Assembly: GCA_029261855.1 (NCBI GenBank)
Contig: JAJDAN010000011.1
Location: forward strand, 1 to 64,000
From: Deltaproteobacteria bacterium
GTDB taxonomy: Bacteria; Myxococcota_A; UBA9160; UBA4427
DNA length: 64,000 nucleotides
Direction: 5' to 3'
The translations under genes and the position numbers were made by a program. Within the stretch, counting starts at the first letter, position 1, and every line of letters begins with the position of its first letter. This document shows positions 25,982 through 34,128 of the stretch, piece after piece. A model generated the notes under the pieces. That model saw only the letters and a program-made list of their open reading frames with translations. It did no database searches and was not told the DNA's origin.

Positions 25982-26730
25982 CGGTGCAGCCTCCTTCGCG
26001 CCAGCAGTGCGAGCCCGCCGATGCCAGCAAGTAGCATCCAGCTCGCGTCGGGCTCCGGTACGAGAGCCACCTTGTCGACGTCGAAGGTGACGAGCGTGCC
26101 GTCGCTGATCAGGACGGCCGGTGCGTCCGTGCCGAGCTGCACGTGAGCGACGTTCGTCAGGGCATTGAGACAGGTGAAGGCGGGATTGCTCGATTCAGGG
26201 ATGCAGTACGGAGAAGCGGCATCGACCTCGAAGATGAGCTCGGTCCAGGTGTCCGGCGGCACGACCGGATCGACGGCGTCGAAGGCGGCCGCGGGAAAGT
26301 TGAAGGTATTGGCGATTCGCAGGATCCACGCCACGTCGACGGGCGCGTTGTGACGAACCCAGACGTGCAGCTCCGTTACGCCTGCGGCATCCCAGTTGCC
26401 CTCCAGCTGGGCGTTGCTCGCCATGTTCTCGTCGTGCGCGCGAATGACGATCGGGCCCGCACCCGGGAAGGGCTCGATGAATTCCGTGAAGTCGAACTCG
26501 CTGTAGGCGAAGCTGCTTCCATCGGGGCCTCCGCTCGGCTCGAAAGACAGCAGGAAGCCCGTGTTGTCCGTCCAACCGGACTCGTCGAGTGCGAAATCCT
26601 CGACGAAGGGGACCGTCTGCGCGGAGACGGCGGCGGCAGTCACCAGGCAGCCCAAAGCCGAAGCGACGGCACCGTGGAGGGAGAGGACCCGGGCAAGACG
26701 GCGGAGACGCGTGCGGGATGCCCGGCTCAC
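25972..26730 (-). CDS. PEP-CTERM protein embedded in the heme-uptake operon
   Basis: A 252-residue protein. Its GTG start overlaps the stop of the upstream unknown gene (GTGA), and its end overlaps exbB by 10 bases, so it is locked into the operon. An Arg-rich n-region precedes a signal peptide (VASALGCLVTAAAVSAQ), a beta-type body, and a PEP-CTERM tail VPEPDASW, hydrophobic stretch, ARRRLHRW. The body is paralogous to 24095-24775, with an extra Cys pair region (YCIPESSNPAFTC). The coupling suggests that this surface-sorted protein works with heme import, perhaps as a heme-capturing or receptor-associated factor. No known heme-binding domain is recognised. Confidence 0.88.
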   Translation of the reverse strand: MSRASRTRLRRLARVLSLHGAVASALGCLVTAAAVSAQTVPFVEDFALDESGWTDNTGFLLSFEPSGGPDGSSFAYSEFDFTEFIEPFPGAGPIVIRAHDENMASNAQLEGNWDAAGVTELHVWVRHNAPVDVAWILRIANTFNFPAAAFDAVDPVVPPDTWTELIFEVDAASPYCIPESSNPAFTCLNALTNVAHVQLGTDAPAVLISDGTLVTFDVDKVALVPEPDASWMLLAGIGGLALLARRRLHRWS

Positions 26731-27362
26731 GAGGCCACCCGTTCGAGGCGCCCAAAGCGGGTGTCCCAGCTGTCGACGTGCCGGAATTGCACCACCACGC
26801 TGGCGTCCGCCGGGCCGTGAAAGAGCGTGTTGTGCCACCACACGTTGTCGTAGACAGGGCCCTCTTCGAGGACCTCGGCGATCGCGTCCATCTGCAGACA
26901 CCGCAGCCGCCCGACCTCGCTGCGGTCGCTGAGGTCGAAGACATAGAAGACCAGGGCGCAACGCGGCTCGGCTCGCAAGGCGTCCACCACGGGGAGCTCC
27001 GAGGACAGCAGGGTCGTGATGCTGCAAGCGTCGAAGTCGTCGACGCGCGCGTAGTAACGCTTGAGGTAGTCGACGCCGGCGTCGTAGACGTCGCGCGCGC
27101 CGTCGACGATGCGCGACTCGTAGAGCGACCGAAACTCCTTCGTGCTGTCCAGCAAGAGAGCAGCCGACGGCAGCACCCCGCAGATGATCGAATGCGAGAC
27201 GACCCCGAGCACGGACCCTGGCTGTCGAACAGTCACGAGAGGCGCCACACCCGCGTGGGGCGCTCCGTTGCGCTCGTCCATCGTGAAACGACGCACCGCG
27301 ATCTGCCATTCGAGCAGCTCACGCGGCATCGGCGACCCCGGCGGCGTCTTCCTCTTCAGCAT
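26727..27362 (-). CDS. unknown protein of the heme-uptake operon
   Basis: A 211-residue protein, not recognised. The ATG at 27362 follows AGAAGGAGAATCG; a longer frame upstream would run through hmuV. There is no signal peptide or membrane helix, so it is probably cytoplasmic. It is rich in Asp, Val and Arg, with several His and Cys residues that could bind a ligand (VVSHSIICG, WWHNTLFHGP, QFRHVDSWD). It sits between hmuV (35-base gap) and the PEP-CTERM gene (4-base overlap). Heme handling or regulation of the surface protein is an inference from position only. Confidence 0.75.
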   Translation of the reverse strand: MLKRKTPPGSPMPRELLEWQIAVRRFTMDERNGAPHAGVAPLVTVRQPGSVLGVVSHSIICGVLPSAALLLDSTKEFRSLYESRIVDGARDVYDAGVDYLKRYYARVDDFDACSITTLLSSELPVVDALRAEPRCALVFYVFDLSDRSEVGRLRCLQMDAIAEVLEEGPVYDNVWWHNTLFHGPADASVVVQFRHVDSWDTRFGRLERVAS

Positions 27363-27397
27363 TCGATTCTCCTTCTTCTCTGCGTTCAGGCTCGTTG

Positions 27398-28204
27398 TCA
27401 CATCTCGCGGATCGGATCCGCCGGGCCGCGCAGCTCGACGCGCAGGCGACCGTCTTCCTTGTGGACGCGCGCATCGACGGCAAAGACGTCGCGCAGCATC
27501 TCGCGAGACAGACAGCTCGCGGGCGCGCCCGCTTCGTAGAGCCGACCCCTGTGCAGGATGCAGAGGCGATGCGCCAGGGCCGCCGCCTGCTCGAGGTCGT
27601 GCAGCGAAACCACCAGGGTGACACCGCGCTCGCGGTTGATGCGCGCCAGGATCTCGAGTAGCTCCCACTGATGGCGCAGGTCGAGAGCCGCGGTCGGCTC
27701 GTCGAGCAACAGGATCTCGGCTTCCTGGGCGAGCACCATCGCCAGCCATGCGCGGCGCCGCTCGCCACCGGAAAGCGTCTCGAGTGGGCGTTTGCGCAGG
27801 TCGCCGAGCTCCATGGCGCGCAGCGCTTCCCTTACGGCCACTTCGTCCCGGCGCTGCGCCGTCCCGAACGCGCCGACGTGGGGATAGCGGCCCTGGCGAA
27901 CGAGCGCTTCGACCGTCAAGCCTTCGGGCCCGACGGGTTCCTGGGGCAGGCGAGCGACGCGCAGCGCCAGCCGGCGGGGCCCGATCCGGGTGATGTCGGC
28001 TCCGTCCAGCCGAACCCGACCTTCGCGCGGTCTCACCTCGCCGCTCAGCGACCCGAGCAGGGTCGACTTGCCTGATCCGTTGGGGCCCACGAGGGCGACG
28101 ATCTCACCGGGATGCACGGCGAGGCTCACGTCGCGCACGCTGTCCCGATCGGCGCCGGCGTGGCGCAGACACACTCTGTCCGCCCGAAGGACTGCGGTGT
28201 TCAC
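27398..28204 (-). CDS. hmuV: heme ABC transporter ATP-binding protein
   Basis: A 268-residue ATPase. The Walker A motif GPNGSGKST, the signature LSGGERRR, Walker B ILLLDEPTAAL and the switch His in VSLHDLEQ are all intact. The best family match is HmuV/FecE-type importers. The GTG at 28204 follows GAGGAAAGTCGC. It powers heme passage across the inner membrane with the HmuU permease. Ten bases separate it from hmuU. Confidence 0.92.
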   Translation of the reverse strand: MNTAVLRADRVCLRHAGADRDSVRDVSLAVHPGEIVALVGPNGSGKSTLLGSLSGEVRPREGRVRLDGADITRIGPRRLALRVARLPQEPVGPEGLTVEALVRQGRYPHVGAFGTAQRRDEVAVREALRAMELGDLRKRPLETLSGGERRRAWLAMVLAQEAEILLLDEPTAALDLRHQWELLEILARINRERGVTLVVSLHDLEQAAALAHRLCILHRGRLYEAGAPASCLSREMLRDVFAVDARVHKEDGRLRVELRGPADPIREM

Positions 28205-28214
28205 GCGACTTTCC

Positions 28215-29237
28215 TCACGCGACCTTCCTCCACAGCAGGCTCAGGAAATAGGGTCCGCCGACCAGCGCCAGCAGCGCGCCCACCGGAAGCTCGAGCGGCC
28301 GCAACGCCGTACGCGCGGCCGCATCGGCTGCGAGCACCAGGGCCGCGCCGCCGACCGCCGAAAGTGGCAGCAGCAGGGCATGGCCTGGTCCGGCCCACAC
28401 ACGCACGGCGTTGGGCACGACGAGTCCAACGAAGCCCACGAGGCCGGCAACACTGACTGCCCCCGCCGCCAGCAGCGCGGCCACGCCCGAGATCGCAATG
28501 CGTGCCGACCGGACGCTGAGCCCGAGCCCCCCGGCGCTGACGTCGTCGAGCAACATGACGTCGAGCGGCCGCAGGTAGACGAGCGCGAGCGTCAGCCCGA
28601 CGAAGGTCGGCACCGCGATGGTCAGGGCATCCGTCCATCCGAGACCGTTGAGCGAGCCGACGAGGAACGAGGCGAAGGCGGGCGCGCGGTCGGCGTACGC
28701 GAAGGTCAGCAGCGAGAGCAGCGCGAACAACATCGCCTGGACCGCCACCCCCGACAGCACGATCCGCAACGGACCGATCGCACGCCCGGGGCGCCACGCC
28801 AGGGTCAAGAGCAGGACGATCGTGACCGCGCCTCCGATGAAGGCGACCCCCGGGAGCCAGCGAGTCAGGTCCGGGAAGAAGATCAGCAGCACCAAGGCGC
28901 CGAGACCGGCACCGGCGGTCACCCCCAGCAGACCCGGGTCCGCCAGCGGATTGCGGACAACGGTCTGGAGCAGCGCACCGGACACCGACAGCGCAGCCCC
29001 CACCAACGCCCCACACACCACCCGCGGCAGCCGCACGTCCCACAAGACTGCGTGCATCGGGTCGCTCGAATCGGCAATCGCGCGCAGGACGCGTCCCGGT
29101 GCCAGCTCGAGTGCGCCGAGCAGGGATGCCGCGCCCGCCGTCACTGCCAGCAGTCCGCAGACGACGGCGAGCCGGAAGCCCGGGATCTCCCGCGCACGGG
29201 CTCCGCGCAGGCGAACGGCGGCGGCGAATCGTTTCAC
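28215..29237 (-). CDS. hmuU: heme ABC transporter permease (FecCD family)
   Basis: A 340-residue protein with about ten helices. FecCD/BtuC landmarks are RLPRVVCGALVGAALSVSGALLQTVVRNPLADPGLLG near residue 70 (motif shortened in sense: RLPR...NPLADP), and GLVGFVGLVVPNAVR later. It forms the inner-membrane channel for heme. Its ATG overlaps the stop of hmuT by 4 bases. Confidence 0.9.
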   Translation of the reverse strand: MKRFAAAVRLRGARAREIPGFRLAVVCGLLAVTAGAASLLGALELAPGRVLRAIADSSDPMHAVLWDVRLPRVVCGALVGAALSVSGALLQTVVRNPLADPGLLGVTAGAGLGALVLLIFFPDLTRWLPGVAFIGGAVTIVLLLTLAWRPGRAIGPLRIVLSGVAVQAMLFALLSLLTFAYADRAPAFASFLVGSLNGLGWTDALTIAVPTFVGLTLALVYLRPLDVMLLDDVSAGGLGLSVRSARIAISGVAALLAAGAVSVAGLVGFVGLVVPNAVRVWAGPGHALLLPLSAVGGAALVLAADAAARTALRPLELPVGALLALVGGPYFLSLLWRKVA

Positions 29238-30127
29238 GGGGCGGTCGCCACCGACGCCGGTGCCAGAGAGACGAGCGCCCGGGCGGCGGACGCCATGCCG
29301 AGCCCCGGGTTCGCGGCGAACAGCGCAGGGTCGAGCACCTCCACGGTCGCGGCCTGCTGCAACCCCCGCCAGGCACCACCGGCCTGGATTCGCCGTTCGA
29401 GGGCAGCGCGGATCGCATCCGGGTCGCCGTGGGAAACGAGCAGGACCAGGTCGGGGGTCAGTCCGGCCACCACCTCGTCGCTCAGCGCAACCAGTCCAGG
29501 GAAGCGCTCGGCCCCCGCCACCGCCGGGGACGCGTTCTCGAAGCCGAGCTGCCCAGCCAGGTCCCCCAGCCAGGTACGCTCGGTCATCGCATAGAAGGTG
29601 CCCGGGGCGCCGAACAGCACCAGCACGGTTCGCGGTTGCTCGAGCGACGCCTCGGCAATGGTCAGACGCACCGCATCGACGCGAGCCTGCATGGCGCCCT
29701 GCCCGCCCACGCGACGCCCCAGCTCGACCAAGCCAGCGAACGTTGCGTCGACGCTCGAGGTGTCGAGCAGTAGGACCTCGGCTCCGGATCGCGCCAGCTG
29801 CGAACGCAGTCGTGCGTGCAGACCCGCGTCGCCAACAGTGAGGTCCGGGCGAGCCGCCGTCAGGGCTTCGAGGTTGGGCGAGTGCGGGCTGCCGAGATCG
29901 GCGACGTCCGCCCGGGTGGGTGCATGCAGGCTACGCCGGACGGACGCGACGAGGACGGCATCCCCCGGCGCCTCGCGCAGGGCGTCCTCTACGAAGGGAA
30001 GCAGGGTCGCGACGCGTACCGAGGTCGCCTCTTCCTCCCCGAACGCGGCGGCTGCGAAAGCCACCGCGAGCAGTGACGCCAGCCCCACCGACGCGAATCG
30101 GCGACCTGCGGATGACCCGAACCTCAT
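29234..30127 (-). CDS. hmuT: heme ABC transporter substrate-binding protein
   Basis: A 297-residue periplasmic protein: signal peptide (LASLLAVAFAAAAFG) and a class III (helical-backbone) binding fold. SPHSPNLEALTAARPDLTVGD is the first-lobe motif of HmuT/BtuF-type proteins; FPGLVALSDEVVAGLTPDLVLL lies in the second lobe. It shuttles heme from the outer-membrane receptor to HmuUV. Its start overlaps the stop of the HutX-like gene (ATGA). Confidence 0.87.
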   Translation of the reverse strand: MRFGSSAGRRFASVGLASLLAVAFAAAAFGEEEATSVRVATLLPFVEDALREAPGDAVLVASVRRSLHAPTRADVADLGSPHSPNLEALTAARPDLTVGDAGLHARLRSQLARSGAEVLLLDTSSVDATFAGLVELGRRVGGQGAMQARVDAVRLTIAEASLEQPRTVLVLFGAPGTFYAMTERTWLGDLAGQLGFENASPAVAGAERFPGLVALSDEVVAGLTPDLVLLVSHGDPDAIRAALERRIQAGGAWRGLQQAATVEVLDPALFAANPGLGMASAARALVSLAPASVATAP

Positions 30128-30549
30128 GATGCCTCCTCCATGGCAACGCCCGGCTCGAGCGCGGCGTGCAGTTCCAGGAACTGCTTCTCGCGTGCGACGC
30201 CGAAGTCGGCGTCCTTGTCGCGGTACAAGTAGATCGAGAGAAAGGGCTTCTCGTCCGCGCCCTCCGCGAGTTCGAAGAACAGCACCCGGCGGCCCGAGCG
30301 GGCGTGCACCGTGTCCCGACTGCGCAAGTGGCGGAAGCGTCCAAGGTCGACGTGCCAGTGATAGGCGTCCGTCATTGCGTTCATGTGACCGCGAGCGATC
30401 CCGAACGGGCCGAAGTCACACAAGGCCTCGAACACCGAGCCGCCCGAGATCGAAATGATGCGGAGCGGGCTCAGCCCACCCAGGCACGCAAAGAAGCGCT
30501 GATGGGTCCAGGCGGACGCCGAGGGACGACGGGGTTCGAGAGCAGCCAA
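30124..30549 (-). CDS. HutX/ChuX-like cytoplasmic heme carrier (tentative)
   Basis: A 141-residue protein, first in the leftward operon. The TTG at 30549 sits six bases after GAGGAG. The sequence has the general pattern of HutX/ChuX/HemS-half proteins: an early LRIISISGGSVFEAL, a central HWHVDL with candidate heme-ligand His residues, then RRVLFFEL and FLSIYLYRDKD. These proteins carry heme from the importer to a heme oxygenase or store. The similarity is by eye and modest, but the operon position (directly before hmuT) supports it. Confidence 0.6.
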   Translation of the reverse strand: MAALEPRRPSASAWTHQRFFACLGGLSPLRIISISGGSVFEALCDFGPFGIARGHMNAMTDAYHWHVDLGRFRHLRSRDTVHARSGRRVLFFELAEGADEKPFLSIYLYRDKDADFGVAREKQFLELHAALEPGVAMEEAS

Positions 30550-30651
30550 ACGGGACTCCTCGCTGCAGTTGCCCGTACGGGGCGCCTGCGGGGAACTCTC
30601 GCTGGCTGGGGGATCCGGCCCTGGCTGGCGTGACGGGCCGCAATATGTCCC

Positions 30652-30678
30652 AAACGAAATTGAAAGTCAATTTCGTTT
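30652..30678. promoter_or_regulatory. palindromic operator (Fur-type) between the two heme operons
   Basis: A perfect inverted repeat with 12-base arms (aaacgaaattga / tcaatttcgttt) around a 3-base centre, in an AT-rich island within GC-rich DNA. Its core 19 bases match the classical 9-1-9 Fur box at about 13 positions by eye. It lies 103 bases from the HutX-like start and 123 bases from the receptor start, so one repressor (Fur, or an Irr/other metal regulator) could control both directions. Confidence 0.75.
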
Positions 30679-30800
30679 TCATTAGAATGTCGACTCGCAA
30701 GTGAATCTCACACCGGATCCAGCCAGCTGCGACCGCCAGAGCCAGCAAGCCAGACCCGTTCCAGGCGTGCCCGTCCCGGGCAACGCGCAGGGCTCGTGTC

Positions 30801-32906
30801 TTGGTTCGTGCCTCATTGCTGCTGGTCTGTCCCTTGATCGCGCTCCTGGCGCTGCTCGCCGGCCCGGCCCGCGCGACGGACGACGACGTGCCGCGTGCGG
30901 ACGACATCGTGGTGCGAGCGTGTACCCAGCAGCCGGCCGAAGTGTTCCAGGCGACGCCAGTGGAGACCGAGGTGCTGACCCTCGAAGAAGTCGAGGCCCT
31001 GCCCGCCCGGGACGTCGCAGACATCGTCAAGCGACTGCCGGGCATTCGGGCCCAACCTCGCGTCCAGGGACAAGAGGCAGCGGTCTCCATCGAGGGCATG
31101 CCGCCGGAGTACACGCTGCTGCTCGTGGACGGTCAGATCTACAGCGGCGAGCTCGGCGGCGTCGGCGATCTGCACGACATTCCTCTGACCAACATCGACC
31201 GCATCGAGATCCTGCGCGGCGCCCAGGCGCTGCGCTACGGCAGCGAGGCCGCCGGTGGGGTCGTCAGCGTGATCACGCGGCTCCCGCCGACGGACGGCTT
31301 CGAGTCACGCTTTCAGGCTGGTGCCGGCGACCAGGGATTCGTGCAGGTGCAGGCCGTCGCGGGCCTGGGTGACGAAGTGATCGGAGGCAGCCTCGCCTAC
31401 ACCCAGGACCAGATCGACGGCTTCGATGCACCAAGCGACACCGAGGCGGTACTCGTCGGCGCCGGCAAGGATTCGGACGGCGTTTCCCGGGACGGCAACG
31501 CGCAGCTGCGCTGGCAACCCCGAGACGACGTCACGGCGATGACGCGATTCGGCTATCGCCGGGAGCACGAAGCCCTGCGCTTCGAGGACGACATCACGAC
31601 CTTCCGAAGCGATGGTCGCTGGCGCGCCGAGCAGACACTCGAATGGCTGGGCGACGACAGCCGCGCCTTCGGCTCGCTCTTCTACTACCGCAACGAGCTC
31701 GAGTCTTCGTCCGGGCGATCCTTCGAGCTCGATGAAGACGAATGGAAGCTCGACGGGGTCTTCGATCACTTCTTCGAGACCGGACCGGTCTCCCACGCGG
31801 TGTCCATCGGCTTCGACGCCCGGCTCGAGCGGATCCGCCTGCACGAATCGGCGTTGCGCTTCGACCCCGACACGGGCGACAGCAGCTCGGTCCCCCTTAC
31901 CCGCGAACGCATCCAGCGCGGCGCGCTCTACGCCATCGCCGAGAGCGAGGTCACGCGCTGGCTCACCTTCGAGGCAGGCGTACGCGGCGAGTTCAGCAGC
32001 GAGTTCGACCCCGCGGCCGTCCCCCAGATCGCGCTGCTCGTGACTCCCTTCGATTCCCTCAAGCTGCGCGCGTCCTGGGGCGTGGGGCACCGCGCTCCTT
32101 CCCTGCGCGATCTCTACCAGCCTCCCGTCCCGCAGCTCGGGGGCGCGTACTTCCTGGCGGGCAATCCCGACTTGAAGACCGAATCGTCCACCTCGTATCG
32201 CCTGGGCTTCGAGTGGACCCCGGACCGCCGCATCTCGCTCGCAGGCACCTGGTTCTACAACTCCATCGACGACCACATCCGCTCGACTCCGGACGGCGTG
32301 GTTCCACTGGGGACGGTGACGCTCCCGCCGGTACCCGTCGACACGGGGCGGCCCGGTCTCGATCTGATCTGCGGCTCCACCGACTTCTTCTTTCCCGAGT
32401 GCGGCGAGAGCCAGACGATCCTCATCACCTCGCAGCTCTACCGGAAGACGAATCTCGACACGGTACGCACCCAGGGCTTCGAGACCCGCCTCGAGCTGCG
32501 CCCCCACGAACTCGTGCTGGGTCAGCTCGGATACACGTTCCTCGAGACGAAGGTCGTGGATTCGACCCTGATCGGCCTCGACGAGCTGCCCAACGAGGCG
32601 AAACACACCGTCGACGCCCTGCTCCAGCTGGACGTCCCAAAGCTCGACGCGAGCATCGCGTTGACGGGTCGCTGGCGCAGCGGCGCGCTCACCGAGACCA
32701 GCGGCACCGGTCTCATCGGCTTCACGAGCAACCGCAAGTCCGACGATTCGTTCGTGCTCGACCTGCGCGTGGTGCAACCCCTGCCCTACCGCCTCGCACT
32801 CTTCGCCGACGTCTTCAACGTCACCGACGAACGGGTGGTCGATTCGTACGTGGTCCGCGGCCGCAGCTTCTTCGTGGGCCTTCGAGGAGAGATTCCATGG
32901 TGGTAG
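30801..32906 (+). CDS. TonB-dependent outer-membrane receptor (heme receptor)
   Basis: A 701-residue protein with signal peptide (LLLVCPLIALLALLAGPARA), a plug domain (about 35-165) with DIVKRLPGIRAQPRVQGQEA and IDRIEILRGAQALRYGSEAAGGVV, and a 22-strand barrel ending in an aromatic GEIPWW. ADDIVV just after the signal peptide is a candidate TonB box. Heme as substrate is inferred from hmuTUV, hemP and the HutX-like gene. The TTG start at 30801 has only a weak ribosome site; TTG at 30816 is possible. Ends inside the start of the next gene (10-base overlap). Confidence 0.9.
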   Translation: MVRASLLLVCPLIALLALLAGPARATDDDVPRADDIVVRACTQQPAEVFQATPVETEVLTLEEVEALPARDVADIVKRLPGIRAQPRVQGQEAAVSIEGMPPEYTLLLVDGQIYSGELGGVGDLHDIPLTNIDRIEILRGAQALRYGSEAAGGVVSVITRLPPTDGFESRFQAGAGDQGFVQVQAVAGLGDEVIGGSLAYTQDQIDGFDAPSDTEAVLVGAGKDSDGVSRDGNAQLRWQPRDDVTAMTRFGYRREHEALRFEDDITTFRSDGRWRAEQTLEWLGDDSRAFGSLFYYRNELESSSGRSFELDEDEWKLDGVFDHFFETGPVSHAVSIGFDARLERIRLHESALRFDPDTGDSSSVPLTRERIQRGALYAIAESEVTRWLTFEAGVRGEFSSEFDPAAVPQIALLVTPFDSLKLRASWGVGHRAPSLRDLYQPPVPQLGGAYFLAGNPDLKTESSTSYRLGFEWTPDRRISLAGTWFYNSIDDHIRSTPDGVVPLGTVTLPPVPVDTGRPGLDLICGSTDFFFPECGESQTILITSQLYRKTNLDTVRTQGFETRLELRPHELVLGQLGYTFLETKVVDSTLIGLDELPNEAKHTVDALLQLDVPKLDASIALTGRWRSGALTETSGTGLIGFTSNRKSDDSFVLDLRVVQPLPYRLALFADVFNVTDERVVDSYVVRGRSFFVGLRGEIPWW

Positions 32907-33913
32907 ACGCAGCGACGGTCCGGCTCATCTCCACGCTGATCGCGCTCGTCGCGCTGACGCCGGGCACGATCGCCCATGCCGAGGACGTCCTGATCCAGGA
33001 CGGCATCGATTCCGCACCCTACTCGTTCATCCCGTCGCTTCCCCGTGGCCTGCGCGACACGCAGTACCTGTTCTCCGGCGAAGACGACGACGGTGTGCAT
33101 CACGACTTCCGCACCTTCGTCCGATTCGACCTGCCCGAAGACCTCCTGGGCCCGGACGAGACCGTGCTCGAAGCCTATGCGTGGGTCTACTACAGCTTCG
33201 ACTTCGGGGGCTTCGGAGACGCGAGCAAAGTCCCGGGTGAAATGCACTGTCACGAGGTCCTCGGGGACTGGCAGGAGCACACCCTCACCTGGGTCAACCA
33301 ACCGGCATACGGGCCCGCCTTCGACGCCCATCCGGACATCGAGGACCTGGGCCTGCTGTGGTGCGACGCCAGCGAACTCGTGCGCCGCTGGGCCACGGGC
33401 GCCACACCCAACTACGGCATCGCGCTCACCAATGCGACAGAGCGACTGATCGGCACGTATTCCTTCGAGGCGTTCCAGGTAGACCCCAACTTCCGGCCCA
33501 GTCTCGTCGTGTCGGTCGGCCCGAGCGAAGCCCTGGACCTCGACAGCGACGGCATCGCAGACCCCGGCGACAACTGCCCGCATACCGCCAACCCCGCACA
33601 GCAAGACAGCAACGGCGACGGCTTCGGCGACGCCTGCGCGTTCGAACTGGCCGATCTCGACGCCGACGGTCTGGTCGACGGGAACGACCGGCGACTGTGG
33701 AGAGCGGCTCGGGGCAGTGTCGCGGGCGAGCCCGGATACGACCCGGCTTGCGACCTCGACGAGAACGGTCGCATCGACGCAGCCGACCAGACGCTCTACG
33801 CCGCCCTCTACAGCGAGAACTTCACGGGCGGCATGAGCTGTGGGTTGATCGGCATCGAGGTCGGAGGCGTGCTGGCGGTCGCTCGGCGGCGGCGACGGAG
33901 GCACACGCGATGA
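32897..33913 (+). CDS. DNRLRE / thrombospondin-3 / dockerin-like surface protein with Cys-polyArg tail
   Basis: A 338-residue secreted protein; the ATG follows AGGAGAGATTCC inside the end of the receptor gene. After a signal peptide (residues 1-32) comes a DNRLRE-type beta domain of about 170 residues (TFVRFDLPEDLLG, DWQEHTLTWVNQPAYG). Then a thrombospondin type 3 Ca-binding repeat follows (DLDSDGIADPGDNCP...DSNGDGFGDAC), then two dockerin-like Ca loops (DLDADGLVDGNDR, DLDENGRIDAADQ). The C-terminus is a single Cys, a short hydrophobic run and RRRRRR, resembling the MYXO-CTERM type of sorting tail. It sits between the heme receptor and hemP (ATGA overlap), so it is probably a surface component of heme uptake. 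Confidence 0.85.
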   Translation: MVVDAATVRLISTLIALVALTPGTIAHAEDVLIQDGIDSAPYSFIPSLPRGLRDTQYLFSGEDDDGVHHDFRTFVRFDLPEDLLGPDETVLEAYAWVYYSFDFGGFGDASKVPGEMHCHEVLGDWQEHTLTWVNQPAYGPAFDAHPDIEDLGLLWCDASELVRRWATGATPNYGIALTNATERLIGTYSFEAFQVDPNFRPSLVVSVGPSEALDLDSDGIADPGDNCPHTANPAQQDSNGDGFGDACAFELADLDADGLVDGNDRRLWRAARGSVAGEPGYDPACDLDENGRIDAADQTLYAALYSENFTGGMSCGLIGIEVGGVLAVARRRRRRHTR

Positions 33914-34122
33914 CGAACGAAAAGAAGACCGACACGACCGGGAACGCGACCCCGGCAGAGGAGCACGCAATGCAAACAAGAACATCCGGACGCGAGGGTG
34001 CGGTCGAGATCGTGCGGGCCGAGACCTTGCTCGGTACGCGCGGCTTGCTGCACATCGAGCACGAAGGCGAGCGGTACACCCTACGGCTCACGAAGAACAA
34101 CCGACTGATCCTGACGAAGTAG
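33910..34122 (+). CDS. hemP: hemin uptake protein HemP
   Basis: A 70-residue protein whose second half matches HemP: RAETLLGTRGLLHIEHEGE, YTLRLTKNNRLILTK. HemP proteins are small partners or regulators of heme-receptor expression in proteobacteria. The ATG overlaps the stop of the DNRLRE protein (ATGA); an internal ATG at 33970 would give a shorter form closer to the usual length. This gene is the strongest evidence that the locus handles heme rather than a siderophore. Confidence 0.9.
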   Translation: MTNEKKTDTTGNATPAEEHAMQTRTSGREGAVEIVRAETLLGTRGLLHIEHEGERYTLRLTKNNRLILTK

Positions 34123-34128
34123 CGTCCG

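Noticed and set aside
30652-30678. Intrinsic terminator at the long palindrome
   Set aside because: The stem is AT-rich, lies between two divergent operons rather than after a gene, and fits an operator better.
32897-33913. Firm assignment of the C-terminal tail to MYXO-CTERM
   Set aside because: The Cys, hydrophobic run and Arg block fit, but the hydrophobic part is short and the upstream consensus is not clear, so only a resemblance is claimed.
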